Shown one piece after another: positions 32,608 to 41,645 of a stretch of DNA of 64,000 bases; within the stretch, counting starts at the first letter, position 1, and each line of letters opens with the position of its first letter. The position numbers and the translations under genes were made by a program. Below the pieces are notes generated by a model. It saw only the letters and a list, made by a program, of their open reading frames with translations, made no database searches and had not been told where the DNA came from. This stretch comes from DASZVP01 sp035546935. Its GTDB lineage: Bacteria; Patescibacteriota; Saccharimonadia; Saccharimonadales; UBA4665. The DNA is taken from contig DASZVP010000002.1 of assembly GCA_035546935.1 (NCBI GenBank), positions 1 through 64,000 of the forward strand. The letters run 5' to 3'.

Positions 32608-33119
32608 CCCGCGGGAGCAAGCCCGACAATTTTTTTGGCAGCGTGTTGAGCTTTTTTGGCCATATCTGACTGGCTGGGCACGGTACTGATGCGATTGTGG
32701 GCAACTCTAAAGACATAAGCGCCAACTTGCTGCCAGTTCTCGTTGGCGCCCACCGTGGCCTCGGTGGTGTTGTACATGCGCGGACCTACGCCCTTCCCTT
32801 GCCGACCGATGGTGCGGAGTTTTTCGGGTATCTGATCGAGATGAACAAGAGGCTTCCACGCTTCGGGTAAATCGCTACCGCCTGTTTGCCACGTGGGTAC
32901 GCTGAAGCCTAGTAAAAATATCCTACCGTTTTCGGCCAAATTACCGAAGGTAAAGCGGTCAAAAATCGTGTGCGCTGGCACCTGAACAAAACCAAGCTCA
33001 TCATTGAAAAAAGCCGTTTCGGCAATTTCGTCCGGGTATAAATTAAGCCGTCCGCCTGGCAAATCGATGGGTCGATCGCTGAACTCCACACCTTGGAGTA
33101 TCTCTTGTGCAACACTCAT
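32604..33119 (-). CDS. Hypothetical soluble protein
   Basis: 171 residues, no recognised family. No signal peptide or membrane helix. The middle has short beta strands (GFVQVPAHTIFDRFTFG, RIFLLGFSVP), and the end is a Lys/Ala-rich helix. Its promoter is clear (33131-33159), and it is coupled to the next gene by a GTGA overlap. Divergent from valS. Confidence 0.6.
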   Translation of the reverse strand: MSVAQEILQGVEFSDRPIDLPGGRLNLYPDEIAETAFFNDELGFVQVPAHTIFDRFTFGNLAENGRIFLLGFSVPTWQTGGSDLPEAWKPLVHLDQIPEKLRTIGRQGKGVGPRMYNTTEATVGANENWQQVGAYVFRVAHNRISTVPSQSDMAKKAQHAAKKIVGLAPAG

Positions 33120-33130
33120 AGTTAAAGCTA

Positions 33131-33159
33131 ACCATACTGTTATTTAGAGTGTTTGTCAA
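33131..33159 (-). promoter_or_regulatory. Promoter of the 32604-33119 gene
   Basis: On minus: consensus TTGACA (33154-33159), a 17-base spacer and TATGGT (33131-33136), 11 bases before the ATG at 33119. Very short or no leader expected. Confidence 0.65.
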
Positions 33160-33187
33160 TTTTCCCAAATGTTACAGAGGTGGTATG

Positions 33188-35740
33188 ATGGTGGCTATGA
33201 AGTTGCCTAAGGTGTACGAACCTGGTCAGTACGAATCTGACATCTATGCGCTCTGGGAGCAGAGCGGTGTTTTCAAGCCGTCTAACAGAGGTGAACCGTA
33301 CACCATTGTCATGCCGCCGCCGAACGCCAACGCTAATTTGCACATCGGCTACGAATTGGTAGCAGCTCTTGAGGACATTGCGACTCGTTATCAGAGAGGG
33401 CAAGGCAAGGCTGCCTTATTGTTACCTGGTGCTGATCACGCCGGTTTTGAAACGCAATCTGTCTATGAAAAACACTTGGCCAAAGAAGGGAAGAGTCGGT
33501 TCGATTTTTCACGTGAACAGCTTTACAGTCAGATTTGGGACTTTGTGGCTCTCAACAGGGGGAATTTTGAGGCGCAAATGCGTCAAATGGGGGTGGGCTG
33601 CGATTGGTCGCGCTTTACCTTCACGCTCGACGAAAAGATTGTGAATCGCGCTTATGCCACCTTTAAAAAGATGTGGGATGAGAAGCTGATTTACCGTGGC
33701 GAACGGCTAGTTAATTACTGTACTTTCCACCGTACCGGCTTTGCGGACATTGAGGTGGAATACAAAGAGGCCAAAACTCCTCTGTATTACATGAAATATG
33801 GCCCGTTTGAGCTAGCCACCACCCGGCCGGAAACCAAATTCGGTGACACCGCCGTGGCCGTCCATCCAGACGATCAACGCTACAAGGAATATGTCGGCAA
33901 AGTTGTAACGGTGGAAGGTGTTAACGGCCCGTTTGAAGTCCAGGTGATTGCCGACGAAATGGTCGATCCTAACTTCGGTACTGGGGTCGTGAAGATCACG
34001 CCGGCGCACTCCTTTGACGACTGGGAAGTGGCCCAGCGCCACAATCTGCCGGCCAAACGCATTATTAACCACGATGGCACCCTGAATCACCACGCCGGAC
34101 GCTTTGAAGGCATGTCTGTTTTGGAAGCCCGCGAGGCGGTGGCAAAAGCACTAGAAGAGAAGGGGCTTTTACTGAAAGTTGACCGAGGCTACACCAATCG
34201 CATCGGCGTCTGCTACAAGTGCGGCACGACAATTGAACCGATGTTAATGGAGCAGTGGTTCTTGAATGTGGAAACACTGGCGAAACCGGCAATTGAGGCA
34301 CTGAAAGCTAACAAGATTAAGTTCTATCCGGCCAGCAAAAAGGATCAGCTGGTGCGCTACCTAGAAGGCTTGCACGACTGGAACCTGAGCCGCCAAATCG
34401 CCTGGGGCATTCCGATTCCAGCCTTCCAAAATGTCGACGATAGCGATGACTGGATTTACGACGAACGCGTTGATCAGGAAATCATTGAAGTCGACGGCAA
34501 AACCTACCACCGTGACCCGGACGTGTTCGACACCTGGTTTTCCAGCAGTTCCTGGCCGTACGCCACGCTCGACTACCCCGACAGCGACGATTTTAAGCGC
34601 TTCTACCCCTTAAGCCTGATGGAAACTGGCGGCGAAATTCTGTACCCGTGGGTCAGCCGGATGATCATGCTGGGGCTGTATGTAACAGGCGAGGCGCCGT
34701 TCCGCGAAGTCTACATACATGGCTACGTAATGGCTGAAGACGGCTCCAAAATGAGCAAGTCGATCGGCAATGTGGTGGATCCGCTGCCAGTGATTGAAAA
34801 GTATGGCTCGGACGCGCTTCGCATGGGCATTATTAGCGGCCGGGCGCCGGCAGTAAACCGTGGTTATGACTCGCGCCGGGTAGAGGAGGCCAGGAACTTC
34901 TGCAACAAGCTTTGGAACGTGGCCCGCTACATCGAGAGCGTCATTGGCGACAAGCCGGACAGGGCAGGGGCCAAACCCTCCTCTGCTGCCGATCATTGGA
35001 TACTAGACAAAATGCGAACATCGCAGGAGAAAATCTGCAGGGAACTGGACAGGTACGGTTTTAGCGAGGCTTATGATACGTTGTACCACTTTGTCTGGGA
35101 CGATTTGGCTGACTGGTACATCGAGGCCAGCAAAGCTGAGCCCAACAAACCGTTGCTGGCGTATCTGTTAGAACAGGTTCTGCTGCTGGCTCATCCGTTT
35201 GCGCCCTTTTTGACGGAAACCATCTGGCAGACTCTGGCCTGGGAAGACGATTCCATCTTGGCCGGCAAGCAGCTGGCCGATGTTCTGGGCGCGGACAAGC
35301 AGCAGGTTAAAGACTTTAGCGAGGTTCAGGCGATCGTGGCTGAGGCCCGCTACATAGTCCGCGCAGTTAAGGTGGCGGACGCCACGCTTTATTACACGGA
35401 CGTACCGTTCTTACGCGACAATGCGGCGACCATTAAGCGTCTGGCCGGCCTGAAGGCCGTCAGCGAGGTTCAGGACGGCGCTGGGCTGGCTTTGACCAGC
35501 ACCAAGCTGAATTGCTGGCTGGACATCGATAAGGCCACTGCGCAGGCCTATGTGCGGGAGCTGGAAGCCCAGCGTGAGGCACAGAACAAGCTGATTGAGC
35601 AGCTGAAGAGTCGCTTAGCCAATAAGAGTTATGTGGAGAACGCACCGAAGGCGGTCGTGGAGCAAACCAAAGACCAATTGGCTGAAGCCGAGGACAAGCT
35701 GGCCAGCGTTGATAAAGAAATTAAGCGTTTTTCGGCCTAG
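33188..35740 (+). CDS. valS: Valyl-tRNA synthetase
   Basis: Class I synthetase charging tRNA-Val with editing of threonine. From the ATG at 33188 (AGAGG eight bases upstream) the protein is 850 residues. The HIGH motif is HIGY (52-55) in PPPNANANLHIGYEL, the editing domain follows, and KMSKS is at 521-525. The C-terminal coiled-coil (Val_tRNA-synt_C, YVRELEAQREAQNKLIEQL...) separates it from IleRS. Two other ATGs at 33185 and 33197 are possible starts. The stop overlaps that of the convergent HTH-HAD gene by four bases. Confidence 0.95.
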   Translation: MVAMKLPKVYEPGQYESDIYALWEQSGVFKPSNRGEPYTIVMPPPNANANLHIGYELVAALEDIATRYQRGQGKAALLLPGADHAGFETQSVYEKHLAKEGKSRFDFSREQLYSQIWDFVALNRGNFEAQMRQMGVGCDWSRFTFTLDEKIVNRAYATFKKMWDEKLIYRGERLVNYCTFHRTGFADIEVEYKEAKTPLYYMKYGPFELATTRPETKFGDTAVAVHPDDQRYKEYVGKVVTVEGVNGPFEVQVIADEMVDPNFGTGVVKITPAHSFDDWEVAQRHNLPAKRIINHDGTLNHHAGRFEGMSVLEAREAVAKALEEKGLLLKVDRGYTNRIGVCYKCGTTIEPMLMEQWFLNVETLAKPAIEALKANKIKFYPASKKDQLVRYLEGLHDWNLSRQIAWGIPIPAFQNVDDSDDWIYDERVDQEIIEVDGKTYHRDPDVFDTWFSSSSWPYATLDYPDSDDFKRFYPLSLMETGGEILYPWVSRMIMLGLYVTGEAPFREVYIHGYVMAEDGSKMSKSIGNVVDPLPVIEKYGSDALRMGIISGRAPAVNRGYDSRRVEEARNFCNKLWNVARYIESVIGDKPDRAGAKPSSAADHWILDKMRTSQEKICRELDRYGFSEAYDTLYHFVWDDLADWYIEASKAEPNKPLLAYLLEQVLLLAHPFAPFLTETIWQTLAWEDDSILAGKQLADVLGADKQQVKDFSEVQAIVAEARYIVRAVKVADATLYYTDVPFLRDNAATIKRLAGLKAVSEVQDGAGLALTSTKLNCWLDIDKATAQAYVRELEAQREAQNKLIEQLKSRLANKSYVENAPKAVVEQTKDQLAEAEDKLASVDKEIKRFSA

Positions 35741-36579
35741 TCGGCGGGTTCGAGTGCTGCCCGCAGCTTAGAGATGGACTCTTCCATTTGGTAATCATCG
35801 AAGAGCATGACTTTCCAGCCCAGCCATTCGGCGGGCACCAGGTTGGTGCGAGTGTCATCGATGAGCATGATTTCTTCGGGCGGGACGCCGGCTCGTTCAG
35901 TGGCAATTTCATAAATTCTCTCTTCGGGCTTGATGGTGCCGACCTCTGAGGAGTCAACGATGGCGTCATAACGCAAATTGGGCAAAGTGCCGTTGGCGAT
36001 CATGGCGCTGATAAAGCCGGGCATGATGTTGCTCAGAATGCCGACCCGGTAGTGCTCGCTGGCCCATTTTAAGAGGTCCTGCAGCGGTTCAACCGCCTCG
36101 ACGGCATCCAGATAGTACTGTTTAAAGTCGAGGCTGGCGATGCCCAGGCGTTGGCTCATGGCCTGGTTGAAGTCGTTCAAACTTAGAGTGCCGCGGCAAG
36201 CATCATCGTTAAAGTGCCAAAAACTGGACTCTACCAGATCAGCAGGCACATTATTGTCAGTGGCAATCTGAGTAAACGCCCGGTGGAAAAAGTGGACTAA
36301 ACTGCCGTTAATATCGAAGTACAAGAAGCTGACGCCGCTTTGGGTTTTCTTATAAGTTTTAACCGGGACCGGGGCCGAGCCAACCAGTTCGTCGAGACTT
36401 TGGCCCAGAGCTGTGGCAATCGCCTGAATTGTGAAAATTGATGGTGCTTTAATGGCACCGCGTTCAATTTTAGTTAGCGTTGAAAAGCTAAGATTTGCCC
36501 TCTGGCACAGCTGTTGCTGCGTCAAACCGGCCGCTTGCCGCGCCTGCTGCAGCTTCTTGCCCAACCCCCTCTCATCCAT
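35737..36579 (-). CDS. XRE-type HTH fused to HAD-like hydrolase
   Basis: 280 residues. Residues 6-65 form a Cro/C1-type helix-turn-helix (LQQARQAAGLTQQQLCQRANLSFSTLTKIERG). Residues 83-275 are a HAD fold: motif I D89-I-N91-G-S, motif II S183 (ILSN), motif III K217, motif IV D241-D242. The second aspartate of motif I (DxD), the general acid/base in phosphatases, is Asn, so phosphatase activity may be lost and the domain may be a ligand sensor. The promoter is TTGGAA-N17-TATCAT (36586-36614), six bases from the ATG. Probably a small-molecule-responsive regulator; target unknown. Confidence 0.8.
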   Translation of the reverse strand: MDERGLGKKLQQARQAAGLTQQQLCQRANLSFSTLTKIERGAIKAPSIFTIQAIATALGQSLDELVGSAPVPVKTYKKTQSGVSFLYFDINGSLVHFFHRAFTQIATDNNVPADLVESSFWHFNDDACRGTLSLNDFNQAMSQRLGIASLDFKQYYLDAVEAVEPLQDLLKWASEHYRVGILSNIMPGFISAMIANGTLPNLRYDAIVDSSEVGTIKPEERIYEIATERAGVPPEEIMLIDDTRTNLVPAEWLGWKVMLFDDYQMEESISKLRAALEPAD

Positions 36580-36635
36580 AGCCTTATGATACCATCCGGC
36601 TATAGCAATTCCAAGAGGTAAATAGTATTAAATGG

Positions 36636-36815
36636 CTAGTGAATGCCGAGCACAAAGGCGAAGAGTGTGTAGCAGAAAATTACTGCTGCCAGGAAGCTGA
36701 TGCCTACGACCGTCCAGATGTTCTGGGAGTTACCGGCGCCTAGGCGGCGCTCCATTTTGGAGTAAACAAAAGCGGCCACGCCGCCGCCAAACATCATTGA
36801 AAACATAAAATCCAT
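36636..36815 (-). CDS. Small two-helix membrane protein
   Basis: A 59-residue protein read on the minus strand from the ATG at 36815. It begins MDFMFSMMFGGGVAAFVY, has a short basic loop (K-M-E-R-R-L-G) and a second hydrophobic helix (WTVVGISFLAAVIFCYTLFAFVL), and ends at 36636. It sits 15 bases downstream of the HIT gene stop, with AAGG before its ATG, so it is the second gene of that operon. Function unknown. Confidence 0.6.
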   Translation of the reverse strand: MDFMFSMMFGGGVAAFVYSKMERRLGAGNSQNIWTVVGISFLAAVIFCYTLFAFVLGIH

Positions 36816-36830
36816 AATGCGTATTGTACC

Positions 36831-37232
36831 TTAAAATCTAAGCTTTTCGGCCATGGCAGCCAAGGCTTCATGGTCCGGCTCGCTAGTCGGATCAGGCGTA
36901 TGGCGGTACTCCTCGGGAGTAGAAAAGGGGAAGACTTTGACATGCGCATGATCGGCAACGTCAAGGCCTTCAATCATAACGCCGACGCGAGCTTCATCTG
37001 GCATAACTGCACGTATGCGTTGGCCAACTCTTTGGACTGTTGCCATTAGGGCCTGGTAGTCTGCTGCCTCCAGGTCCCAGATAAAACCGACTTGTTTTTT
37101 AGGCACTACCAGAACTTGGCCAGGGTGAATAGGATGAATATCCATAAAAGCGAAGGTGTACTCATCTTCATAAACTTTGTGGCAGGGAATATCGCCTTTG
37201 ATAATTTTCGTGAAAATGCTGTCTTCGGCCAT
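36831..37232 (-). CDS. HIT family nucleotide-binding protein
   Basis: A 133-residue histidine-triad protein, probably a nucleoside phosphoramidate or dinucleotide hydrolase. The N-terminal FTKIIKGDIPCHKVYEDE and the HPGQVLVVPK strand are typical. The triad reads H95-A-H97-V-K99, so the third histidine is Lys; the middle, nucleophilic position is retained. TATAAT lies six bases before the ATG (37239-37244), with no Shine-Dalgarno. The small membrane protein gene follows in the same operon. Confidence 0.88.
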   Translation of the reverse strand: MAEDSIFTKIIKGDIPCHKVYEDEYTFAFMDIHPIHPGQVLVVPKKQVGFIWDLEAADYQALMATVQRVGQRIRAVMPDEARVGVMIEGLDVADHAHVKVFPFSTPEEYRHTPDPTSEPDHEALAAMAEKLRF

Positions 37233-37357
37233 GTGGCCATTATAACGTAACAGGGAAGGGAATTAACTTTTTATTAAATTTGGCGTTTTGGGGCCCGCTT
37301 ATGCTTGGTGTTTTGCCTGTTTAAGACGATAGTCGGCCCTGACAACTGGAGGCAACC

Positions 37358-39850
37358 ATGCGGCAAGCCTGGAAACGCGGGCTGGGCCTTGTGCTCATAT
37401 TGGTTTTGATTTGGCCTTGTTGGTCAGTGCAAGCGGCGGATGATGCACCGGCCTGGGCCATGCCGAGTCAGCGCGCCCTGCGCCTGGTTGGTCCGGCTGT
37501 GTCGAACAACAATCACCCTGTTTTAGAGACAAATTTAAGCTGTCAAAGGATTAGTTATCGGCTGGTTGGCCAGGCCCAGAACGATGGCTGTTTCGTGGTT
37601 GCCGCCTTTGGCTTCATGAATTTAGATAACTCAACTGTTTTGTTGACGGGCAGCGATTATGCGATGCCTTTGCAGCCCGCAGTTAATAGTCAACTGCTGG
37701 TGCCGTGGCCGGGAACAGTCGATATGCTAGCGTTAAGCCCAATGCTCACAGGCGGCGTTGCGCTAGGCATGTACGATAACATTTTAGCTGATCTTGGCGA
37801 CACAACTGACGCAATTGGGCAGGTTGTTGGCAAACGAGTAATGGCCCCGCCAGATCAGTTATTACGAGACGCAGCCGGGCAGCCCTTGATAGTCAATCCG
37901 CAGACCATAGCTTTTTCGCCAGGCGGCTCATGGCTGATAGTGGAAACCGTTAATGGTGTCTTTGTCCGTGTAAATCTCGATAGTTTAGCAGCGATGCCGT
38001 TTGCGCCGGCCTTTGGCGCCGTCGGCAATTCCATCGTCGGCAACGCCCAGGTGGCAGTTAGCAGGGATGGCCGCTATGTAGCCATCGAGAACACCGTTAT
38101 GGGCAGTTTTCGCGTTTATGATCTATCGGGGTGCACCAGCCACACTTGTCCTTCGGGCGATTACTGGACATTTATTAATAGTCAGCTTGGCGGTTTTGGC
38201 CAGGTCTCAAATCTGCACTTCGTTGGCGATAATATTCTGGCCTTTGATGCGATAAATTCGGCGGGCAACAACACCTATGAAATGGCCCCTGCAGATCATA
38301 TTGATAGTTTGTTGAGCTATCTGGGCAGCGGTGATTCATATACTGCCGGCGAAGGAGCTTTTGACTATTTGAGCGGCACGGACACGCCCATCAACGAGTG
38401 CCATGTTTCAGCCAACTCCTATCCGATATTGCTGACAACCGATATTTTTGCGGGCGGTGGCCATAATGTCGCTTGTTCGGGCGCCAAAATTGAGGATATT
38501 TTGCCGGGTGTGCCGGATCAATATGGCGGACAAGTCTCAGATAAAATACCCCTTTCCCGGCGCAGCGACCAAGACGTGGCCCAGATTTTAGCTTCTTTTA
38601 TGCCTGGCTTATTGCCGCAAGCCGACTTTGTGAGCACTTATCAACCGGGCGTGTTAACAGTTTCTGTAGGCGGCAACGATATCGGTTTTGGAGACATTTT
38701 GCAGACCTGCGTCGCGCCGCACATAAGTTTAAGGTCTGGAGCAAACACGTGTTTTAGCAGCTATGAAGATCGTCTGGAGCTAAAGAATTTGATAGACCGG
38801 ACTGTGCCGCGGTGGACGGCTCTATACGAACAGCTGGCCCATGCCTCGCCTTTGAGCCGAATTTATGCAATCGGCTACCCACAAATTGCTAAAGCCGGCG
38901 GTGATTGTGCGTTAAATGTCCATTTGAACGCTGCCGAACTGACTTTTACAGAGGAGCTAATAAATTATTTAAACGATCAGGTGGCGTCAGCGGCCGCCGC
39001 GGCTGGTGTGAATTATGTAGACATCAGTCAGGCTTTGGTTGGGCATCGACTCTGCGAAGCAGCCAGCTATGATGTTGCGGTCAATGGTCTAACGGCTGGC
39101 AGCTCCCGCTCAAGACCTTTTAGTTCGGCCAGCTATCATCCTAACGCCTTAGGACAGGCCTTGATCGAGCAGGCCATTATTAAGCAAACGCAGCGTTTCA
39201 AATCTAGCACTTCCATCCCTGTTAAAGATGATGTTTCTGCTCTGTTGGCTGCGCCCGTCAGCGGGAGGACTGTCAATGTTATAGTGCCTGATGATGACCT
39301 GACAGACTCTGGAGCTCAGCCTGGACAAACAATTAATATTAGAGCGATTTCAGACAACTTAGCGGTTAGTCGCGTTTATAATTTGCGGCTGGACGGGGCA
39401 GGCGGGACAAGTCTCGGCGACTTAAAAAGTGACAGTTTCGGCAATGTTTCGAGCAATGTCAGGCTGCCCGAAGATATAGCAGCTGGCGGGCATACAGTTG
39501 ATTTAACAGGGGTTAATCTTGCGGGCAAGCCGGTCGATGTACGGCGCCCGATATTTGTAGGCACTTTCGAAGAGGCAGGCGTTGATGCGCCGGCCAGCAA
39601 GCCGAGAACGGTTGCTAATTTTGTGAGTCCACAATCGCCTCAAGTTTTGGGAGCGGCCGCGGTTTTACCAAACGCCACACCACCACTCGAGTCGGACCAG
39701 GCATTGCAGCATACGGGCACGGCCAAAACAGCTAAAAATGTCGCTGTCCGGACATCAGTGCTGGCCCGGGCCGGTCCATGGTTTATCGGCGTCGGTGTCG
39801 TGATTTTGATACAAATTTATTGGCCCCGCCGGCGGTTTCCTCTACAATAG
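37358..39850 (+). CDS. Secreted SGNH/GDSL-type hydrolase with C-terminal membrane anchor
   Basis: 830 residues. A signal peptide (1-26, ending SVQA) is followed by a beta-rich region (30-310) that may be a propeller. The esterase domain follows: GDSYTAGEG with the nucleophile S327, GGNDIGF (near 441) and SYHPNALGQ with the catalytic H594. Such enzymes deacylate lipids, glycans or peptidoglycan substituents. A beta domain (620-750) follows, then QVLGA (762-766), a linker, a membrane helix (about 806-825) and a basic end. The active site is therefore outside and tethered. TGGAGG precedes the ATG. The membrane protein gene at 39856 starts five bases after its stop. Confidence 0.85.
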   Translation: MRQAWKRGLGLVLILVLIWPCWSVQAADDAPAWAMPSQRALRLVGPAVSNNNHPVLETNLSCQRISYRLVGQAQNDGCFVVAAFGFMNLDNSTVLLTGSDYAMPLQPAVNSQLLVPWPGTVDMLALSPMLTGGVALGMYDNILADLGDTTDAIGQVVGKRVMAPPDQLLRDAAGQPLIVNPQTIAFSPGGSWLIVETVNGVFVRVNLDSLAAMPFAPAFGAVGNSIVGNAQVAVSRDGRYVAIENTVMGSFRVYDLSGCTSHTCPSGDYWTFINSQLGGFGQVSNLHFVGDNILAFDAINSAGNNTYEMAPADHIDSLLSYLGSGDSYTAGEGAFDYLSGTDTPINECHVSANSYPILLTTDIFAGGGHNVACSGAKIEDILPGVPDQYGGQVSDKIPLSRRSDQDVAQILASFMPGLLPQADFVSTYQPGVLTVSVGGNDIGFGDILQTCVAPHISLRSGANTCFSSYEDRLELKNLIDRTVPRWTALYEQLAHASPLSRIYAIGYPQIAKAGGDCALNVHLNAAELTFTEELINYLNDQVASAAAAAGVNYVDISQALVGHRLCEAASYDVAVNGLTAGSSRSRPFSSASYHPNALGQALIEQAIIKQTQRFKSSTSIPVKDDVSALLAAPVSGRTVNVIVPDDDLTDSGAQPGQTINIRAISDNLAVSRVYNLRLDGAGGTSLGDLKSDSFGNVSSNVRLPEDIAAGGHTVDLTGVNLAGKPVDVRRPIFVGTFEEAGVDAPASKPRTVANFVSPQSPQVLGAAAVLPNATPPLESDQALQHTGTAKTAKNVAVRTSVLARAGPWFIGVGVVILIQIYWPRRRFPLQ

Positions 39851-39855
39851 CTGTC

Positions 39856-41067
39856 ATGATGTGGCTGAGGAAGTCGTTTGTTCATCTGTTAGCGTCTCTC
39901 TTATTATTGTCACTTTTGGTATTAGGCGTCTCCACCGCCATCGCTCAAAACTTTTCCAAGCCGACCAAAGTTGAAGGCTGGCTGGCCGATAGCAATATTT
40001 ACGGCCATTTCGTTAAAGACGTTATCTTGCAGTCGGACCAATCTATTGGCAGCAGCCAACAGATGAGCGGCATCTCCTTGAGCGACACCGCAGTGCAGCA
40101 AGCCGCGCAAAGCGCTTTTCCTACCTCGCTGATTAAGAAATCGATTAACGACGTCCTCGACGCTAACTATGCCTGGCTACAGGGAAAGACCGCCACGCCG
40201 GAATTTAAGGTGGACCTTACTGCCGCCAAGCAGTCTTTTGCTCAGCAAGTTGGCACGTATGTGACGAATTACTTTTCCAGCCTGCCGGTTTGCACGGCTG
40301 CTCAAGCTGCACAGCTCACTAATATCGACCCGTTGTCGGCGCCCTGTCGACCAAGCAATGTGACCGCTCAACAAGAAGGCCAGATGGTGCAGCAACAATT
40401 AACTGAGGGTGGCAGCTTTCTTACTAAGTCAGTACTAACGCCCGCAACGCTTAACCCGGATCAAAAAGCCGACAGCCAACCTTATTATCAGAATCAAAAA
40501 TTGCAACATCTGCCAAAAATTTATCGTACAGCGGTGGCGATACCGTGGATTGCTTTGGCGGTGGCCGTTGTGACCGCTTTGGGAGTGATCTTCATTTACC
40601 CGGTTCGCCGGCGCGGCGTTCGCAAGGTTGGTTACGGGCTGGTGATTGCTGGCGTTTTGTTGTTGGCCAGCAAGTTTGTGGTTGATGCGGTCTTCAATCA
40701 TGTGAAGAAAAGTACCTTCAATAACAGCAGTGTCGGTGAACTGCAGAAGTCTTTGACTAACTTTTTGGGTCGTGCCGAGCATGGCGTAACCCAAACAGAA
40801 GTTTATCTGGCGGTAGTCTTTATTGTTCTGGCAGTTATCATTTTTGTGACATTAATTGTCACTCGCGACAAAGGCACAAAGACAGCTGACGCCCCTGTTA
40901 ATGAGCCTGTTGCAGATGCGCCAGCTCCCACCGATAATGTTGCACCAGCAGCAACTAAGCCTGTGGTCAAGCCGACCGCACCAACCGTGAGCAAGCCCAA
41001 GACAGCCGGGCCAATTGGTGGACGGCCAAAACCGGGCGGCCCCAAGCGACCTCGTTTGATCCAATAA
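39856..41067 (+). CDS. Membrane protein with extracellular domain and Pro/Ala-rich tail
   Basis: 403 residues from the ATG at 39856. The N-terminal helix (HLLASLLLLSLLVLGV) is a signal or anchor, then an extracellular helical domain (about 30-215), then three hydrophobic helices (near 225-250, 260-280 and 310-335), ending in a cytoplasmic Ala/Pro/Lys-rich tail with a basic GGRPKPGGPKRPR end. I do not recognise the family. A candidate promoter TTGGCC-N17-TACAAT sits inside the end of the SGNH gene, seven bases before this ATG; otherwise it is cotranscribed with that gene. Confidence 0.65.
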   Translation: MMWLRKSFVHLLASLLLLSLLVLGVSTAIAQNFSKPTKVEGWLADSNIYGHFVKDVILQSDQSIGSSQQMSGISLSDTAVQQAAQSAFPTSLIKKSINDVLDANYAWLQGKTATPEFKVDLTAAKQSFAQQVGTYVTNYFSSLPVCTAAQAAQLTNIDPLSAPCRPSNVTAQQEGQMVQQQLTEGGSFLTKSVLTPATLNPDQKADSQPYYQNQKLQHLPKIYRTAVAIPWIALAVAVVTALGVIFIYPVRRRGVRKVGYGLVIAGVLLLASKFVVDAVFNHVKKSTFNNSSVGELQKSLTNFLGRAEHGVTQTEVYLAVVFIVLAVIIFVTLIVTRDKGTKTADAPVNEPVADAPAPTDNVAPAATKPVVKPTAPTVSKPKTAGPIGGRPKPGGPKRPRLIQ

Positions 41068-41105
41068 AAAAGCGACAGGACAACCTGTGGTTATCGTGCC
41101 GCTTT
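41066..41105 (-). terminator. Terminator of tRNA-Arg (minus strand)
   Basis: AAAGCG (41069-41074) pairs with CGCTTT (41100-41105), with an inner ACAGG/CCTGT hairpin. On minus the stem is followed by a T run. It lies directly after the tRNA-Arg CCA end and may also stop transcription of the plus-strand membrane protein gene. Confidence 0.55.
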
Positions 41106-41181
41106 GGTACGCGTGGTAGGATTCGAACCTGCGACCTTTGGCTCCGCAAGCCAACGCTCTATCCAGCTGAGCTACACGCGC
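41105..41181 (-). tRNA. tRNA-Arg (anticodon GCG)
   Basis: A 77-base cloverleaf on minus with encoded CCA (41105-41107). The acceptor stem GCGCGTG/CACGCGT starts with a G-T pair. The anticodon stem-loop TTGGC-TTGCGGA-GCCAA gives anticodon GCG (codons CGC, CGT). The T-arm has GTTCGAATC. Most bacteria read these codons with an ACG (inosine) tRNA, so GCG is unusual. Confidence 0.93.
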
Positions 41182-41381
41182 ATATTGCTTGTGCGCCTGT
41201 GCGCAAAACAGAGGTAATTTTAGCACGTTCGGTCTTGAATTACCAGTCTGGCGACCTTGTAACATTAAATTTCCGTCAGGTAGAAATGTGATATACAAAG
41301 TACATACATTTTTGCTTGTGGCTTTTGATACAGGCGAAGCGGGCTTTTTAGTAAAAGTCAATCTGTTAAAATAGCTGGAAC

Positions 41382-41472
<91 letters not shown>

Positions 41473-41564
41473 GTCAGAAAATCGTTGTGAGAATATTAAC
41501 AGCTTCCGCTCAGCTTCGCGTCGTATTATGGGCTCGTAACTAGGGTAACGGGAGGGCTCAAGTT

Positions 41565-41639
41565 ATGGCAGATAAACACGTCACGCGCACGCGAGCATCG
41601 GCCCCCACACGGGCATGGTGGCGCCAATATCTGGTTTAG
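41565..41639 (+). CDS. Possible 24-residue basic microprotein
   Basis: A 24-codon reading frame with a good GGGAGGG ribosome-binding site at the right distance. The peptide is Arg/Trp-rich (begins MADKHVTRTRAS, ends RAWWRQYLV). It lies between tRNA-Ser(CGA) and the convergent YihY gene in an otherwise empty stretch, and TATTAT at 41524-41529 could be a -10. An AACCT/AGGTT mini-hairpin follows. Supported only by the ribosome-binding site and composition. Confidence 0.35.
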   Translation: MADKHVTRTRASAPTRAWWRQYLV

Positions 41640-41645
41640 AAGAAC

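Noticed and set aside
41189..41374. A 61-codon open frame between tRNA-Arg and tRNA-Ser(CGA)
   Set aside because: No ribosome-binding site, no plausible composition, and it runs over likely tRNA promoter sequence; the roughly 200-base gap shows nothing else convincing.
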